From NCBI GenBank assembly GCA_023401925.1, contig JAEXDA010000043.1, forward strand, positions 124,001-188,000: a stretch of 64,000 bases of DNA. Reading direction: 5' to 3'. A program made the position numbers and the translations under genes. Shown in pieces: positions 42,940 to 51,394 of the stretch. A model generated the notes under the pieces. It had not been told where the DNA came from. It made no database searches and was given only the letters and a program-made list of their open reading frames with translations. The stretch's first letter is position 1. The number at the start of each line of letters is the position of its first letter. The DNA is from Bacillota bacterium (GTDB lineage Bacteria > Bacillota > UBA4882 > UBA8346).

Positions 42940-44622
42940 ATGATAAGTTTGGTTGATAAATTTTTAGGGATGGGTCAGAAATTACTTTCGAAAATGAAAG
43001 TGTTTCCGCAGATACTCATGATTATTGGAGTAATGTCCTTGTTTTTAATTATCCAGGGATACCTGTGCATTACAATTATTGATAGCATGCACCATACATC
43101 CAATGAAGTATTTGATAGCTGTACCCGGGACCTTTACAATATTTCTTCCACTAAGGTTGACTTGGGGAAAATCCGGAATAACTACGCAATGGCGATATCA
43201 GACCCATTAATGTTTTCGGACTCCGCTGCCACAATCGCTCAGATGGCGGCAAGAATCAGCTATTTGGCGGAAGCTCACAAAGAGTCCATCGCTTCGATCC
43301 TTAAGAAGTTAAAGGATGTAAAGGATATTATGAAGGAGCCCGTTAACATAAATAATTATCAACTGCTGGAACTTGATATGAATTATATCGACAGCGATTT
43401 GAATACCTTATCGGATTCCATTCGAAATTCAGCCATTACGATCATGGCCAACGGCACCAAGTATTCTAGAAACGCCAAACTGATTTCATTGATCATGCTT
43501 TTTTTTAGTGTTCTTATTTCTTTGTTCATTGGTATTGTTATAGCCTCTTCCATTTCGCGGCCTTTGAAGACGATGGAGCTGGCGGCGAAAGCATTGGCGG
43601 TTGGTGATCTAACCAACAATGTTCAGGCTAAGGGTTGTATCGAAATAAACGGAATGGTTCAGGGGATGAATCAGGCGATGGAAGGTTTACGCTCGTTAGT
43701 CAAAGGGATTGACGAACAGTCTGAAGCTTTATATATTGCCAGCAAAGATTTAAAAAGCGCCTCTTTAGAAACAGGCAAGTCGGCGACCCAAGTGGCCGGC
43801 ACCATGGAAGAATTGGCTAGAGGTTCTGCCGAACAGGCAAATCATACTTCTCAAACGGTCAAAGTTGTTGAACATCTATCCGAATTGGTTAAAAAAGTTT
43901 CCGAGGGTACCGAAGGAATCGCCACATCATCCCAAATGGTCGCTTTGAAGGCCAAAGACGGGCAGCAGGCTACTCATCATATCGCTAATGAAATGAATGA
44001 TATTTTTGAGTCTACCAAAGAAATATCTTTGCTTATTGATGGACTTAACAAAACCTCTGATAAAATCGGAGAAATTACGGAAGTCATTGGCGGTATTGCC
44101 GAACAAACTACGTTATTGGCTTTAAATGCGGCAATCGAGGCAGCCAGAGCAGGAGAACATGGGAAAGGTTTTGCTGTGGTTGCGGAAGAAACCGGTAAAT
44201 TAGCCGAACAATCCAAACAGGCAGCGAGTATGATTGTGGAATTGGTCAATCAGATGCAAAGCCGAACCCAAAGTACCGTGGCGGCTATGGGTCAAGAGTT
44301 GGTGAAAGTAAAGACGGGACACAGTTTAACCACCGAAACCATTGAAACGTTTAATGAAATATTCAGGGCTTTGATGGCCAATCTTACTCAGATTGAGTCT
44401 GTCGCAAAATCGGCCAAGCAAATGGCGGAGAGCAATGAAAACGTAATTTCCGCCATTCATAATATTGCGGCCATCACGGAGGAAAGTATGGCCAGTACGG
44501 AGGAAGTCTCGGCTACTACCGAGGAACAAAGCGCTTCTGTTGAAGAGGTAACGGCTTTGGCTGAAAATTTGTCTCAAATAGCTGATGATTTGAAACGATC
44601 AGTGGCGGCGTTTGAAATATAA
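42940..44622 (+). CDS. Methyl-accepting chemotaxis protein
   Basis: 560 residues from ATG 42940 (SD GGAGGT); an in-frame ATG at 42907 lies ahead of the SD. Transmembrane helix 1 (IIGVMSLFLIIQGYLCITII), a four-helix-bundle ligand domain of about 130 residues, transmembrane helix 2 (LISLIMLFFSVLISLFIGIV), HAMP, then the signalling domain (QTTLLALNAAIEAARAGEHG). Senses an external ligand and signals to CheA. Unlike the receptor at 32331 it has a full external domain and no Cys-rich tail. Confidence 0.93.
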   Translation: MISLVDKFLGMGQKLLSKMKVFPQILMIIGVMSLFLIIQGYLCITIIDSMHHTSNEVFDSCTRDLYNISSTKVDLGKIRNNYAMAISDPLMFSDSAATIAQMAARISYLAEAHKESIASILKKLKDVKDIMKEPVNINNYQLLELDMNYIDSDLNTLSDSIRNSAITIMANGTKYSRNAKLISLIMLFFSVLISLFIGIVIASSISRPLKTMELAAKALAVGDLTNNVQAKGCIEINGMVQGMNQAMEGLRSLVKGIDEQSEALYIASKDLKSASLETGKSATQVAGTMEELARGSAEQANHTSQTVKVVEHLSELVKKVSEGTEGIATSSQMVALKAKDGQQATHHIANEMNDIFESTKEISLLIDGLNKTSDKIGEITEVIGGIAEQTTLLALNAAIEAARAGEHGKGFAVVAEETGKLAEQSKQAASMIVELVNQMQSRTQSTVAAMGQELVKVKTGHSLTTETIETFNEIFRALMANLTQIESVAKSAKQMAESNENVISAIHNIAAITEESMASTEEVSATTEEQSASVEEVTALAENLSQIADDLKRSVAAFEI

Positions 44623-44736
44623 TCGGATATATGATTTCAATGTGTAAGTCCTTTACGAACATATGTTTATGGTATATAACGGGGACGAACATGCGTTTGA
44701 ATATTTATAAAAAATTCACCCAAAGGAGGTAGTTTG

Positions 44737-45573
44737 ATGGAATGCATAATCCGGGATGTAAAAATTTATTATGAAATATGTGGCGAAGGTATGCCTGTTT
44801 TGATGATTCATGGATGGAGCCCGGACCACAGATTGATGAAAGGGTGCATGGAACCTGTCTTCCAAGAGAAGGATACGGTATGGAAACGGATATATTTCGA
44901 TCTACCCGGAATGGGTAAAACCAAAGGAGAACCATGGATAACCGGTTCGGATCAAATGCTTGATTTAGTTTTTGGTTTTATTGATAAAGTCATTCCAAAC
45001 CAGCACTTTGTGGTGGCAGGGGAATCCTATGGCGGCTATTTAGCCAGAGGCATAATCAATAAACGCCCGTCGGTTGTGGATGGACTTCTTTTGATCTGTC
45101 CTTCGGTAACACCGGGAAGACCCAAAGAAAATAGAGTTCACTTTCAGGTGTTTGAAAAAGATGATGCTCTCTTAAACAGTCTAACGAAAGAGGACAGGAA
45201 ATATTTCGAAGGAGAAGGTATCAACGTATTACAAACCAAACGAGTATGGGCGCGTTTTCAAGAGGAGATCCTTCCAGGTCTGAAGATTGCCGACTATTCA
45301 TTTTTAGAAAACAGTCTGGGAAAGCATGTTCCTTTTAGCTTCAACGTGGATGCTCTTGAAAAACCCTATGAGAAACCAACACTGATGCTGGCGGGAAGGC
45401 AAGATTCCGTGGTCGGCTACAGCGACCTATGGCAAATTATTGAGATGTACCCCAGAGCTTCCTTTATTCTGCTTGACAAGGCCGGTCATAATCTTCAAAT
45501 TGAGCAGGATATCCTGTTTACAGAAACGGTAAAGGAGTGGCTCAATAGGATTGTAGCGGAAATGAAGGGGTAA
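44737..45573 (+). CDS. Alpha/beta hydrolase
   Basis: 278 residues, starting at ATG 44737 with AAAGGAGGT upstream. VLMIHGWSPDHR forms the oxyanion part, Ser97 in VVAGESYGGYLA is the nucleophile elbow, Asp in AGRQDSVVG and His in DKAGHNLQIEQ complete the triad. Cytoplasmic hydrolase, possibly an esterase or lactonase; substrate unknown. Single gene with a strong terminator after it. Confidence 0.92.
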   Translation: MECIIRDVKIYYEICGEGMPVLMIHGWSPDHRLMKGCMEPVFQEKDTVWKRIYFDLPGMGKTKGEPWITGSDQMLDLVFGFIDKVIPNQHFVVAGESYGGYLARGIINKRPSVVDGLLLICPSVTPGRPKENRVHFQVFEKDDALLNSLTKEDRKYFEGEGINVLQTKRVWARFQEEILPGLKIADYSFLENSLGKHVPFSFNVDALEKPYEKPTLMLAGRQDSVVGYSDLWQIIEMYPRASFILLDKAGHNLQIEQDILFTETVKEWLNRIVAEMKG

Positions 45574-45583
45574 AGGCTATACC

Positions 45584-45625
45584 AAAACTAAAGCCCGCCA
45601 GATCTTGGCGGGCTTTAGTTTTGAT
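45584..45625. terminator. Bidirectional terminator
   Basis: AAAACTAAAGCCCGCCA (45584-45600) pairs perfectly with TGGCGGGCTTTAGTTTT (45606-45622). A and T flanks allow use in both directions, serving the hydrolase and the minus-strand pseudogene. Confidence 0.92.
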
Positions 45626-45654
45626 AAATGTTCACTATGATACAGCCATATTTT

Positions 45655-45994
45655 TCAGTGTACGTTTCCAAGTTGAATTACCAAACCGCCAATTACAATA
45701 ATTCATTGAGCTCCAACTAAGTCGAAAATGGCATATGTTCTTCCAAGATCAATTAGTCCACATAAGACAACGACGATGGCAAATACGGTTACACAAACAC
45801 CCAAGAATTAGAGAAGTCCCATTTTACTATATTGACGAGTAGACCATAACTAGCCAATATGAGGCCACCCATTATAATAAATAAAAAACTGGATACTCGT
45901 AGCCTTTTAGAATCAAGGCGCCTCCCACGACTTCTAAAATAGCCGCCCCTGAAAAGATTAGACAAATAACAAAAGATAAATCAAGTTTTCTCAT
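45655..45994 (-). pseudogene. Broken small membrane protein (YnfA/UPF0060-like)
   Basis: On the minus strand ATG 45994 (SD AGGAAGA) begins MRKLDLSFVICLIFSGAAIL, with EVVGGALILKGYEYPVF, then shifts frame to GGLILASYGLLVNIVKWDFS, shifts again to VTVFAIVVVLCGLIDLGR, and meets TGA before IIVIGGLVIQLGNVH. The helix pattern and the DLGR...FDLVGAQ segment recall the UPF0060/YnfA family. At least two frameshifts and one stop. No longer functional. Confidence 0.65.
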
Positions 45995-46148
45995 ATTGGA
46001 TTCTTCCTAAGCATTATCTGGAGTTTTTAAGGTATATTATACAGCATTATCTTCAACACTTACCAGGATCCGAAGCAAGGAATCATTCTCGATATCGGAA
46101 ATAAAATGAATATACCCGTTGACAAAATAGAAAGGAAGGAATATATTA

Positions 46149-46177
46149 TAACTAGTAATAATTACTATTACTAGTTA
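46149..46177. promoter_or_regulatory. Perfect 12-bp palindrome, putative PerR/Fur operator
   Basis: TAACTAGTAATA (46149-46160), five bases ATTAC, TATTACTAGTTA (46166-46177). AT-rich, and placed 28 bases ahead of the perR fragment and ahpC. PerR boxes are AT-rich palindromes of similar size. Such an operator would link peroxide sensing to ahpC and the reductase. Confidence 0.65.
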
Positions 46178-46204
46178 ATATTAATTATTATAAAAGGAAT
46201 TTAG

Positions 46205-46363
46205 ATGGAGCCACTCATGAACAAAAGATTTACTATCCAAAAGCAAATGATCGAAGATGCTCTCCGGGTCCTGGATCATCCGACCGCTGCGGAGGTATAT
46301 GAGGAGATAAAGAAGGCGTACCTGGGTTCTAACAGCATTTTGCTGATGGAATATATAATCTAA
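46205..46363 (+). pseudogene. Truncated PerR/Fur family regulator
   Basis: From ATG 46205 (AAAAGGA upstream) the frame reads MEPLMNKRFTIQKQMIEDAL, then RVLDHPTAAEVYEEIKKAYL, which is the first part of the Fur-family winged helix. It leaves the family at GSNSILLMEYII and stops at 46361. About 100 residues are missing: the wing, dimer domain and metal sites. An internal deletion is likely. It sits between its presumed operator and ahpC. Confidence 0.75.
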
Positions 46364-46386
46364 AACAAATAAAAGGAGGAATTTCA

Positions 46387-46950
46387 ATGTCATTGATCGG
46401 AAAAGAAGTAAGTGATTTTAAAGCGCAGGCCTTTGTAGGGGGCCAGTTTAAAGTGGTGACCAAAGCGGATTTGCTTGGAAAGTGGTCGGTATTCGTATTT
46501 TACCCTGCAGATTTTACCTTTATATGCCCGACTGAACTCGGAGACCTTGCGGACCATTATGAGCAGTTCAAGGAGATCGGTTGTGAAATTTATTCCGTAT
46601 CTACCGACACTCACTTTGTACATAAAGCATGGCATGATACTTCGGACACCATTAAAAAAATTACCTATCCGATGATCGCCGACCCGACCGCAAAAATAGC
46701 TGAGGATTTTGGGGTTTACATTGAAGAAGAGGGTGTTGCGCTCAGAGGCAGCTTTGTTATTAACCCGGAGGGGAAGATCGTCTCTTATGAAGTAAATGAC
46801 AACAGTATTGGCCGGGAAGCGGCTGAACTTCTGCGTAAGGTCCAGGCGGCACAGTTTGTTGCCAAGCATGGTGATCAGGTTTGCCCGGCCAAGTGGCGCC
46901 CGGGAGCTCCAACTCTTAAACCAAGCCTTGACTTGGTAGGAAAAATTTGA
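46387..46950 (+). CDS. ahpC: Peroxiredoxin (AhpC type)
   Basis: 187 residues, typical 2-Cys peroxiredoxin. Peroxidatic Cys47 in FTFICPTEL and resolving Cys166 in DQVCPAKW. Reduces hydrogen peroxide and organic peroxides. AAAAGGAGG before ATG 46387. The reductase gene follows after 19 bases, so the pair forms a peroxide-removal operon, probably controlled by the palindrome at 46149. Confidence 0.97.
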   Translation: MSLIGKEVSDFKAQAFVGGQFKVVTKADLLGKWSVFVFYPADFTFICPTELGDLADHYEQFKEIGCEIYSVSTDTHFVHKAWHDTSDTIKKITYPMIADPTAKIAEDFGVYIEEEGVALRGSFVINPEGKIVSYEVNDNSIGREAAELLRKVQAAQFVAKHGDQVCPAKWRPGAPTLKPSLDLVGKI

Positions 46951-46969
46951 GTTTAACTAGTGAATCGCT

Positions 46970-48589
46970 ATGAATAACCTTTATGATTTAATTATAATCG
47001 GAGCAGGCAGCGCGGGAATGGCCGCCGGAATCTATGCGGGTCGCTCAAAGTTGAAAACGCTTATTGTAGATAAAGACAAAGTTGGCGGACAAATTAAAAT
47101 CACGGCAGAGATTGTGAATTATCCCGGTATTCTTCATACTTCCGGTGAAGAGCTGGCTCTGACCCTGAAGAAACAGGCGGAAAGCTTCGGGGTAAAGTTT
47201 CTAAATGCCATCGTGCTATCGGCGGATTTCTCGCAGGATATCAAAAAAATTAGGACCTCTGAAGGTGATTATGAAGCACTGGGCGTGATTATCGCCACGG
47301 GTTCAAAACCCAGAATTCTGGGATTCAAAGGTGAAGAAGCGTTCAGAGGGAGAGGGATTGGCTATTGTGCCACCTGTGATGGGGAATTCTTCACAGGAAT
47401 GGATGTTTTCGTTATCGGTGCAGGTTTCGCAGCAGCGGAGGAAGCGATCTATCTTACCCGTTTTGCCAAAAAAGTGACGATCATTGCCAGAGAACCTGAA
47501 TTTACTTGCTCAAAAACCATTGCCGACAAGGTACTTGCGCACCGAAAAATCGAGGTGAAATTCAACACCGAGATTTTGGAAGTGGGCGGTGAAAAAGTTC
47601 TTACCTATGCAAAATTCGTTAACAATCAAACAGGTGAAACCTGGCGTTATGATGTGGCGGAGGGCGATTTATCATTCGGCGTGTTCGTATTTGTCGGATA
47701 TATTCCGCAAAGCGCAGAATATGCCGGACAGCTTTCCCTTGACAAAGTTGGCTATATTCTTACGGATGAAAATTTAAAAACTAACATAAACGGTATTTAT
47801 GCTGCGGGTGATATTCGTCCCAAAATTCTTCGCCAACTTGCAACGGCAGTTGCGGATGGTGCACTGGCGGCCACGGCCATAGAGAAGTATATTGAGGAAA
47901 AAAAGGAACAACTCGGGATGGGAGAGGAACCAGAGTCCTTTCCCGGTCGGCCGGAAGAAGCTTTTTTTGACGACGAACTTAAATCCCAACTCAGTGATGT
48001 TTTTTCCCGTTTTAAAAATCAAGTCAGCCTGATTGCCATTCTGGATGAAACAAGTGAGATCAATGGGGAACTGAAGAGGTTTCTGTCGGATTTGGCCGCA
48101 CTCTCCGACAAGGTTAAGGTGGAGTTTTTAAATAAAGGTGAAAACCTAAACAGGGAAATGGAAATCAATGCAGCGATTTTTCCGACCATTGCGGTTCTGG
48201 ATCCGGATGGAAAATATACAGGTGTTCAAGTTCATGGAATTCCGGGCGGTCATGAGATCAACTCTTTTATTCTGGCCCTTTATAATGCCGCCGGTCCCGG
48301 CCAGGTGATCGGAGAAGACGATTTGACCAGGATTAAAGCAGTGAATAAACCAGTAAATATAAAGATCGGGGTTTCCTTGTCTTGCACACTTTGTCCTGAC
48401 GTAGTTGCTGCCGCACAGCTTATGGCTTTGAAAAATCCTTTAATCGAAGCGGAAATGATCGATATATCCAGGTTTCCGGAATTTAGGGATAGACATTCCA
48501 TTATGAGTGTTCCAGCCATCGTTATTAATGACACCCAGCTTTTGTTCGGCAAAAAGAGCCTGGAGGAATTGCTTGAGCTCATCCGGTGA
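46970..48589 (+). CDS. AhpF-type peroxiredoxin reductase with reversed domain order
   Basis: 539 residues. Residues 1-310 are a thioredoxin-reductase-like flavoprotein: FAD motif IIIGAGSAGMAAGIYAGRSK, redox pair C133-AT-C136, NAD(P) motif VFVIGAGFAAAEEAIY, and GIYAAGDI. Residues about 330-539 are a tandem thioredoxin-fold unit like the N-terminal domain of AhpF, with redox pair C472-TL-C475 (SCTLCPDV) and cis-Pro in SVPAIVIND. In E. coli AhpF the thioredoxin-fold unit is N-terminal, so this is a permuted version. It should pass electrons from NAD(P)H to AhpC next door. Confidence 0.93.
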   Translation: MNNLYDLIIIGAGSAGMAAGIYAGRSKLKTLIVDKDKVGGQIKITAEIVNYPGILHTSGEELALTLKKQAESFGVKFLNAIVLSADFSQDIKKIRTSEGDYEALGVIIATGSKPRILGFKGEEAFRGRGIGYCATCDGEFFTGMDVFVIGAGFAAAEEAIYLTRFAKKVTIIAREPEFTCSKTIADKVLAHRKIEVKFNTEILEVGGEKVLTYAKFVNNQTGETWRYDVAEGDLSFGVFVFVGYIPQSAEYAGQLSLDKVGYILTDENLKTNINGIYAAGDIRPKILRQLATAVADGALAATAIEKYIEEKKEQLGMGEEPESFPGRPEEAFFDDELKSQLSDVFSRFKNQVSLIAILDETSEINGELKRFLSDLAALSDKVKVEFLNKGENLNREMEINAAIFPTIAVLDPDGKYTGVQVHGIPGGHEINSFILALYNAAGPGQVIGEDDLTRIKAVNKPVNIKIGVSLSCTLCPDVVAAAQLMALKNPLIEAEMIDISRFPEFRDRHSIMSVPAIVINDTQLLFGKKSLEELLELIR

Positions 48590-48618
48590 TTGTTTGGGAA
48601 TTGTAAATACGTGAAAAC

Positions 48619-48666
48619 GGGCTGTTGCAAAAGGAAATTTTATTTTAAAATATTTTGCAACAGCCC
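48619..48666. terminator. 14-bp perfect inverted repeat after the reductase
   Basis: GGGCTGTTGCAAAA (48619-48632) and TTTTGCAACAGCCC (48653-48666). Lies between the convergent reductase and beta-helix genes; likely bidirectional terminator, though the T-run is inside the stem. The long loop could also mark a small repeat element. Confidence 0.6.
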
Positions 48667-48686
48667 CTTCATTTGCGATTTCTATT

Positions 48687-51095
48687 TTATCGGCAGGGAT
48701 GATGGCTTCTTTTTTTAATTAAGCCGTTTATCGCATTAACAAGTTCATTATACGACTGCTGAATAGTTGCTGTTGATGCGGCAGCGTCGTTAAGAATATT
48801 GTTAGCCTTCCGTAAGGAAGCAGTATATACTGCCCAGGTTTCCTTGGTGTAACATTCTTCCTTCAATTCCGCCGCCTGGTTGACCAGCATTTGGAGTTTA
48901 AAGTTCCAGTCATCACGACAGTCTGTCGGTTGTATACCGTTGGCTGTTAAACCAGCCGGTAATTTAGCAATACCATTTTGGTAATTTAGAACAATTTCCC
49001 TGGCATACCCTTTTCCGCCAACTCCGGTGCTTGTTCCGGCTCCTGTACCGTTAATAATACTGTTCATGCCTACAAGTGGGCCGTCTCCGGCCGAAATCTC
49101 AACGATACATACATTCTGAACCATTACATTCGGTTTATTTGGTACTTCGATTGCATTATCTAAGAAGATGCTTGCGCCATTGGTGTTAATGAGCACATCA
49201 TATATTCCCAAACCAACTGCTAAATGATTGTTTACATTATTTCCTACTTTGTATGAGGAGTAGCCTTTAACAGTACCGTCATGACTCATCCATTGATCCT
49301 GGGCCTGCGGGTCATAAGGCGTTTCGGACTGATAGAAGTACATGCGTCCATTCTCGCCATTCCAATAGGTTTGATATTGCTGGAAGTGTTCAACGAATAG
49401 ACCGTATACGGTCACATCATTACCGTTTACTACAACACCGTTTTTAGCAGTATTTTTATCCCAGCCAACACCGTTGCCATGGTCGGCTCTCCATACCCAG
49501 AAGTGATCGCCGATTACTTGATTACTATTGATTTCAAGCACAGTATTTACATTGACATTTTCTTCAAGGAAACCGCCGATACGGAAATATAGGTCAATTA
49601 AAGATGACGGATTAGCGCTGTTGTCTCTGCTGCTGTTCTTAGGACCAACCTGAAGGAGATAGGTGGAACTATGATAGGCATCGAACATTAATCCGGCAAT
49701 TATCACACCTGGGACATCTTCAATGAGCATGGCGGCTTGATTATTAGTGGGAACCAGAGTTGCAAGGCCGGTACCAAGTATGACGGTATTGGCATTTCTC
49801 ACCCGAATGGGCTGATCGAATTGGTAAATACCCGGGGTGAAGAAGATGTTTTTTCCTCTTTTCAAAGCCGCGTTAATGGTATCTGCCGTATCAACGCATG
49901 CTTTTGCCACATAAAATCTATCAATATCCAGGGTACGGCCCGGACCTAAATTGTTCCCCGACCAAGTGATGCCGGTGCTGTTTTTACGGATGTCGGGTAC
50001 AAATACTTTATATTCTCCATCCTCTCCTAAATAAAGGAAAGGTTTTTCCCTGACGATAGGAGTTATATCAATTGAGGTATAGGGGTTACCGCCACCCGTT
50101 TCCCAGGTATTATCCGGTGCATTTTTAACCCCTTGAAATACACCATTCCAATTCACTCCGTACCAACCCGCGTTAAGCTCGCTGTTCCTGGTATACCATT
50201 GCTGCTGGGTCCATGATCCGGCTTGCTGCGTAAAAACGCTGTCTGCAATAAAACCACCGCTGGACCATCCATACCACCAATCAAATTGGGAAAAGCGCTC
50301 AATCTTCATCCTTCTGAAAGGAGCAGCTTGTGAAACGCCCCACATCATTGTAGCAGCCGGATCGAGGTCAGCTGACACCGTAAAATTTTCAGCACCACGC
50401 CAGAATGTTTGGGTTGCATTATTGTTAGGCAGGGATGCCGGAGTGGCCAAGTTATAAATCTTTGTTTCCAGCGGAGTTTTTCCTAGTCCATTGATTTGAG
50501 TATAGAATCCGATATTAAACAAACCCGCATCATTATAATTTCCCGGTTTGAAATAAAACCCAAAACGGTCGGTACCGAACTGTTCTTTAAAAGTCTTACT
50601 GTCATGGATGAAATTCACTTCCTGTCCAATGGTTTTCAAATCGTCATATTTCGCATTGTAAAAAAGCATATTATCACCAAAAAGCTTGGTTTCCAGTGAA
50701 ATAAAGTTTGATTGCCCACTGCTGCCGGCTTTGTTTACAGCGATAATTTTGTAGTAATTTTCGTATTTTAAGGGATTCGGGTTTATATCGATGAAGATAG
50801 GCACTCTACTTTCACCGACTTTTTGGTAATTGCCCAATCTGCTGCCTGCATGATATATTTCATATTTTCTGGCATTTTTGACAAGATCCCATTTCAGCAT
50901 GATGGTTTTACCGACCTGAAAAATATCAAGGCTGGCTGGTGTGCTTGGAAGAGATTCCGATGAAATAACCGCTTGGGTATCTTGGTTATCTCCAATCATT
51001 GAATTGGCACCGTATGTTTTCGTAAACATAGAATTCGCAAAAAAAATAACGATCATGCCGGTTATTAAGACCAGTGTACATACTCTTTTAAACAT
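48687..51095 (-). CDS. Secreted parallel beta-helix protein, probable glycan-degrading enzyme
   Basis: 802 residues. Signal peptide (1-29, VCTLVLITGMIVIFFANSMF). A fibronectin-III-like domain at about 52-135 (LPSTPASLDIFQVGKTIMLKW type). A large beta-helix region (about 160-720) with TFWRGAENFTV, FRRMKIERFSQF, ADHGNGVGWDKN and IFLDNAIEVPNKP. A C-terminal FIVAR-like helical domain (about 735-795). Close relatives in actinobacteria and paenibacilli are secreted and annotated variously (including as adenylyl cyclase, which I doubt, or glycoside hydrolase). I expect polysaccharide cleavage; the linkage is unknown. Divergent from the YesM/YesN genes. Confidence 0.8.
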   Translation of the reverse strand: MFKRVCTLVLITGMIVIFFANSMFTKTYGANSMIGDNQDTQAVISSESLPSTPASLDIFQVGKTIMLKWDLVKNARKYEIYHAGSRLGNYQKVGESRVPIFIDINPNPLKYENYYKIIAVNKAGSSGQSNFISLETKLFGDNMLFYNAKYDDLKTIGQEVNFIHDSKTFKEQFGTDRFGFYFKPGNYNDAGLFNIGFYTQINGLGKTPLETKIYNLATPASLPNNNATQTFWRGAENFTVSADLDPAATMMWGVSQAAPFRRMKIERFSQFDWWYGWSSGGFIADSVFTQQAGSWTQQQWYTRNSELNAGWYGVNWNGVFQGVKNAPDNTWETGGGNPYTSIDITPIVREKPFLYLGEDGEYKVFVPDIRKNSTGITWSGNNLGPGRTLDIDRFYVAKACVDTADTINAALKRGKNIFFTPGIYQFDQPIRVRNANTVILGTGLATLVPTNNQAAMLIEDVPGVIIAGLMFDAYHSSTYLLQVGPKNSSRDNSANPSSLIDLYFRIGGFLEENVNVNTVLEINSNQVIGDHFWVWRADHGNGVGWDKNTAKNGVVVNGNDVTVYGLFVEHFQQYQTYWNGENGRMYFYQSETPYDPQAQDQWMSHDGTVKGYSSYKVGNNVNNHLAVGLGIYDVLINTNGASIFLDNAIEVPNKPNVMVQNVCIVEISAGDGPLVGMNSIINGTGAGTSTGVGGKGYAREIVLNYQNGIAKLPAGLTANGIQPTDCRDDWNFKLQMLVNQAAELKEECYTKETWAVYTASLRKANNILNDAAASTATIQQSYNELVNAINGLIKKRSHHPCR

Positions 51096-51394
51096 TGTTC
51101 TTTCTCCCTTCGTTTTACTGTATTGTTAATTTTTAGTAATTCCATAATATACTTTCGGGGCTTTGCTGTCAACCGTAACTTCGTGTATGTTACACCTTAA
51201 AAAGCCCGGAAATTGAAGGGGGGCGGCATCTAAAAGTTCGTCGTTTTAAAACTCCCATGGGATAATTCAAGGATAAAGATTGGGTGGATCTTTTGATTCA
51301 GGTTTAATGCTAGAAAATACCTTTCCTGAATCCGGAAGGTTATTTATACTTTATCGTGAATTTTTAATTCAATGTCACTCGATGAGGTATTCGA
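51096..51394. promoter_or_regulatory. Divergent promoter region, beta-helix gene and yesM-like gene
   Basis: 299 bases between two divergent genes. An imperfect inverted repeat (ACCTTTCC ... GGAAGGT, about 51318-51341) lies on the yesM side. No clear consensus promoter could be picked with confidence. The shared position suggests the response regulator at 53211 acts here. Confidence 0.35.

Noticed and set aside
46390..46869. 159-codon minus-strand frame over ahpC
   Set aside because: Shadow of ahpC; lacks a family and a start signal.
48687..51095. Adenylyl cyclase assignment for the beta-helix protein
   Set aside because: Similar proteins carry that name in some annotations, but the signal peptide, fibronectin-III-like, beta-helix and FIVAR-like layout fits an extracellular glycan enzyme, and no nucleotide-cyclase motif is visible.
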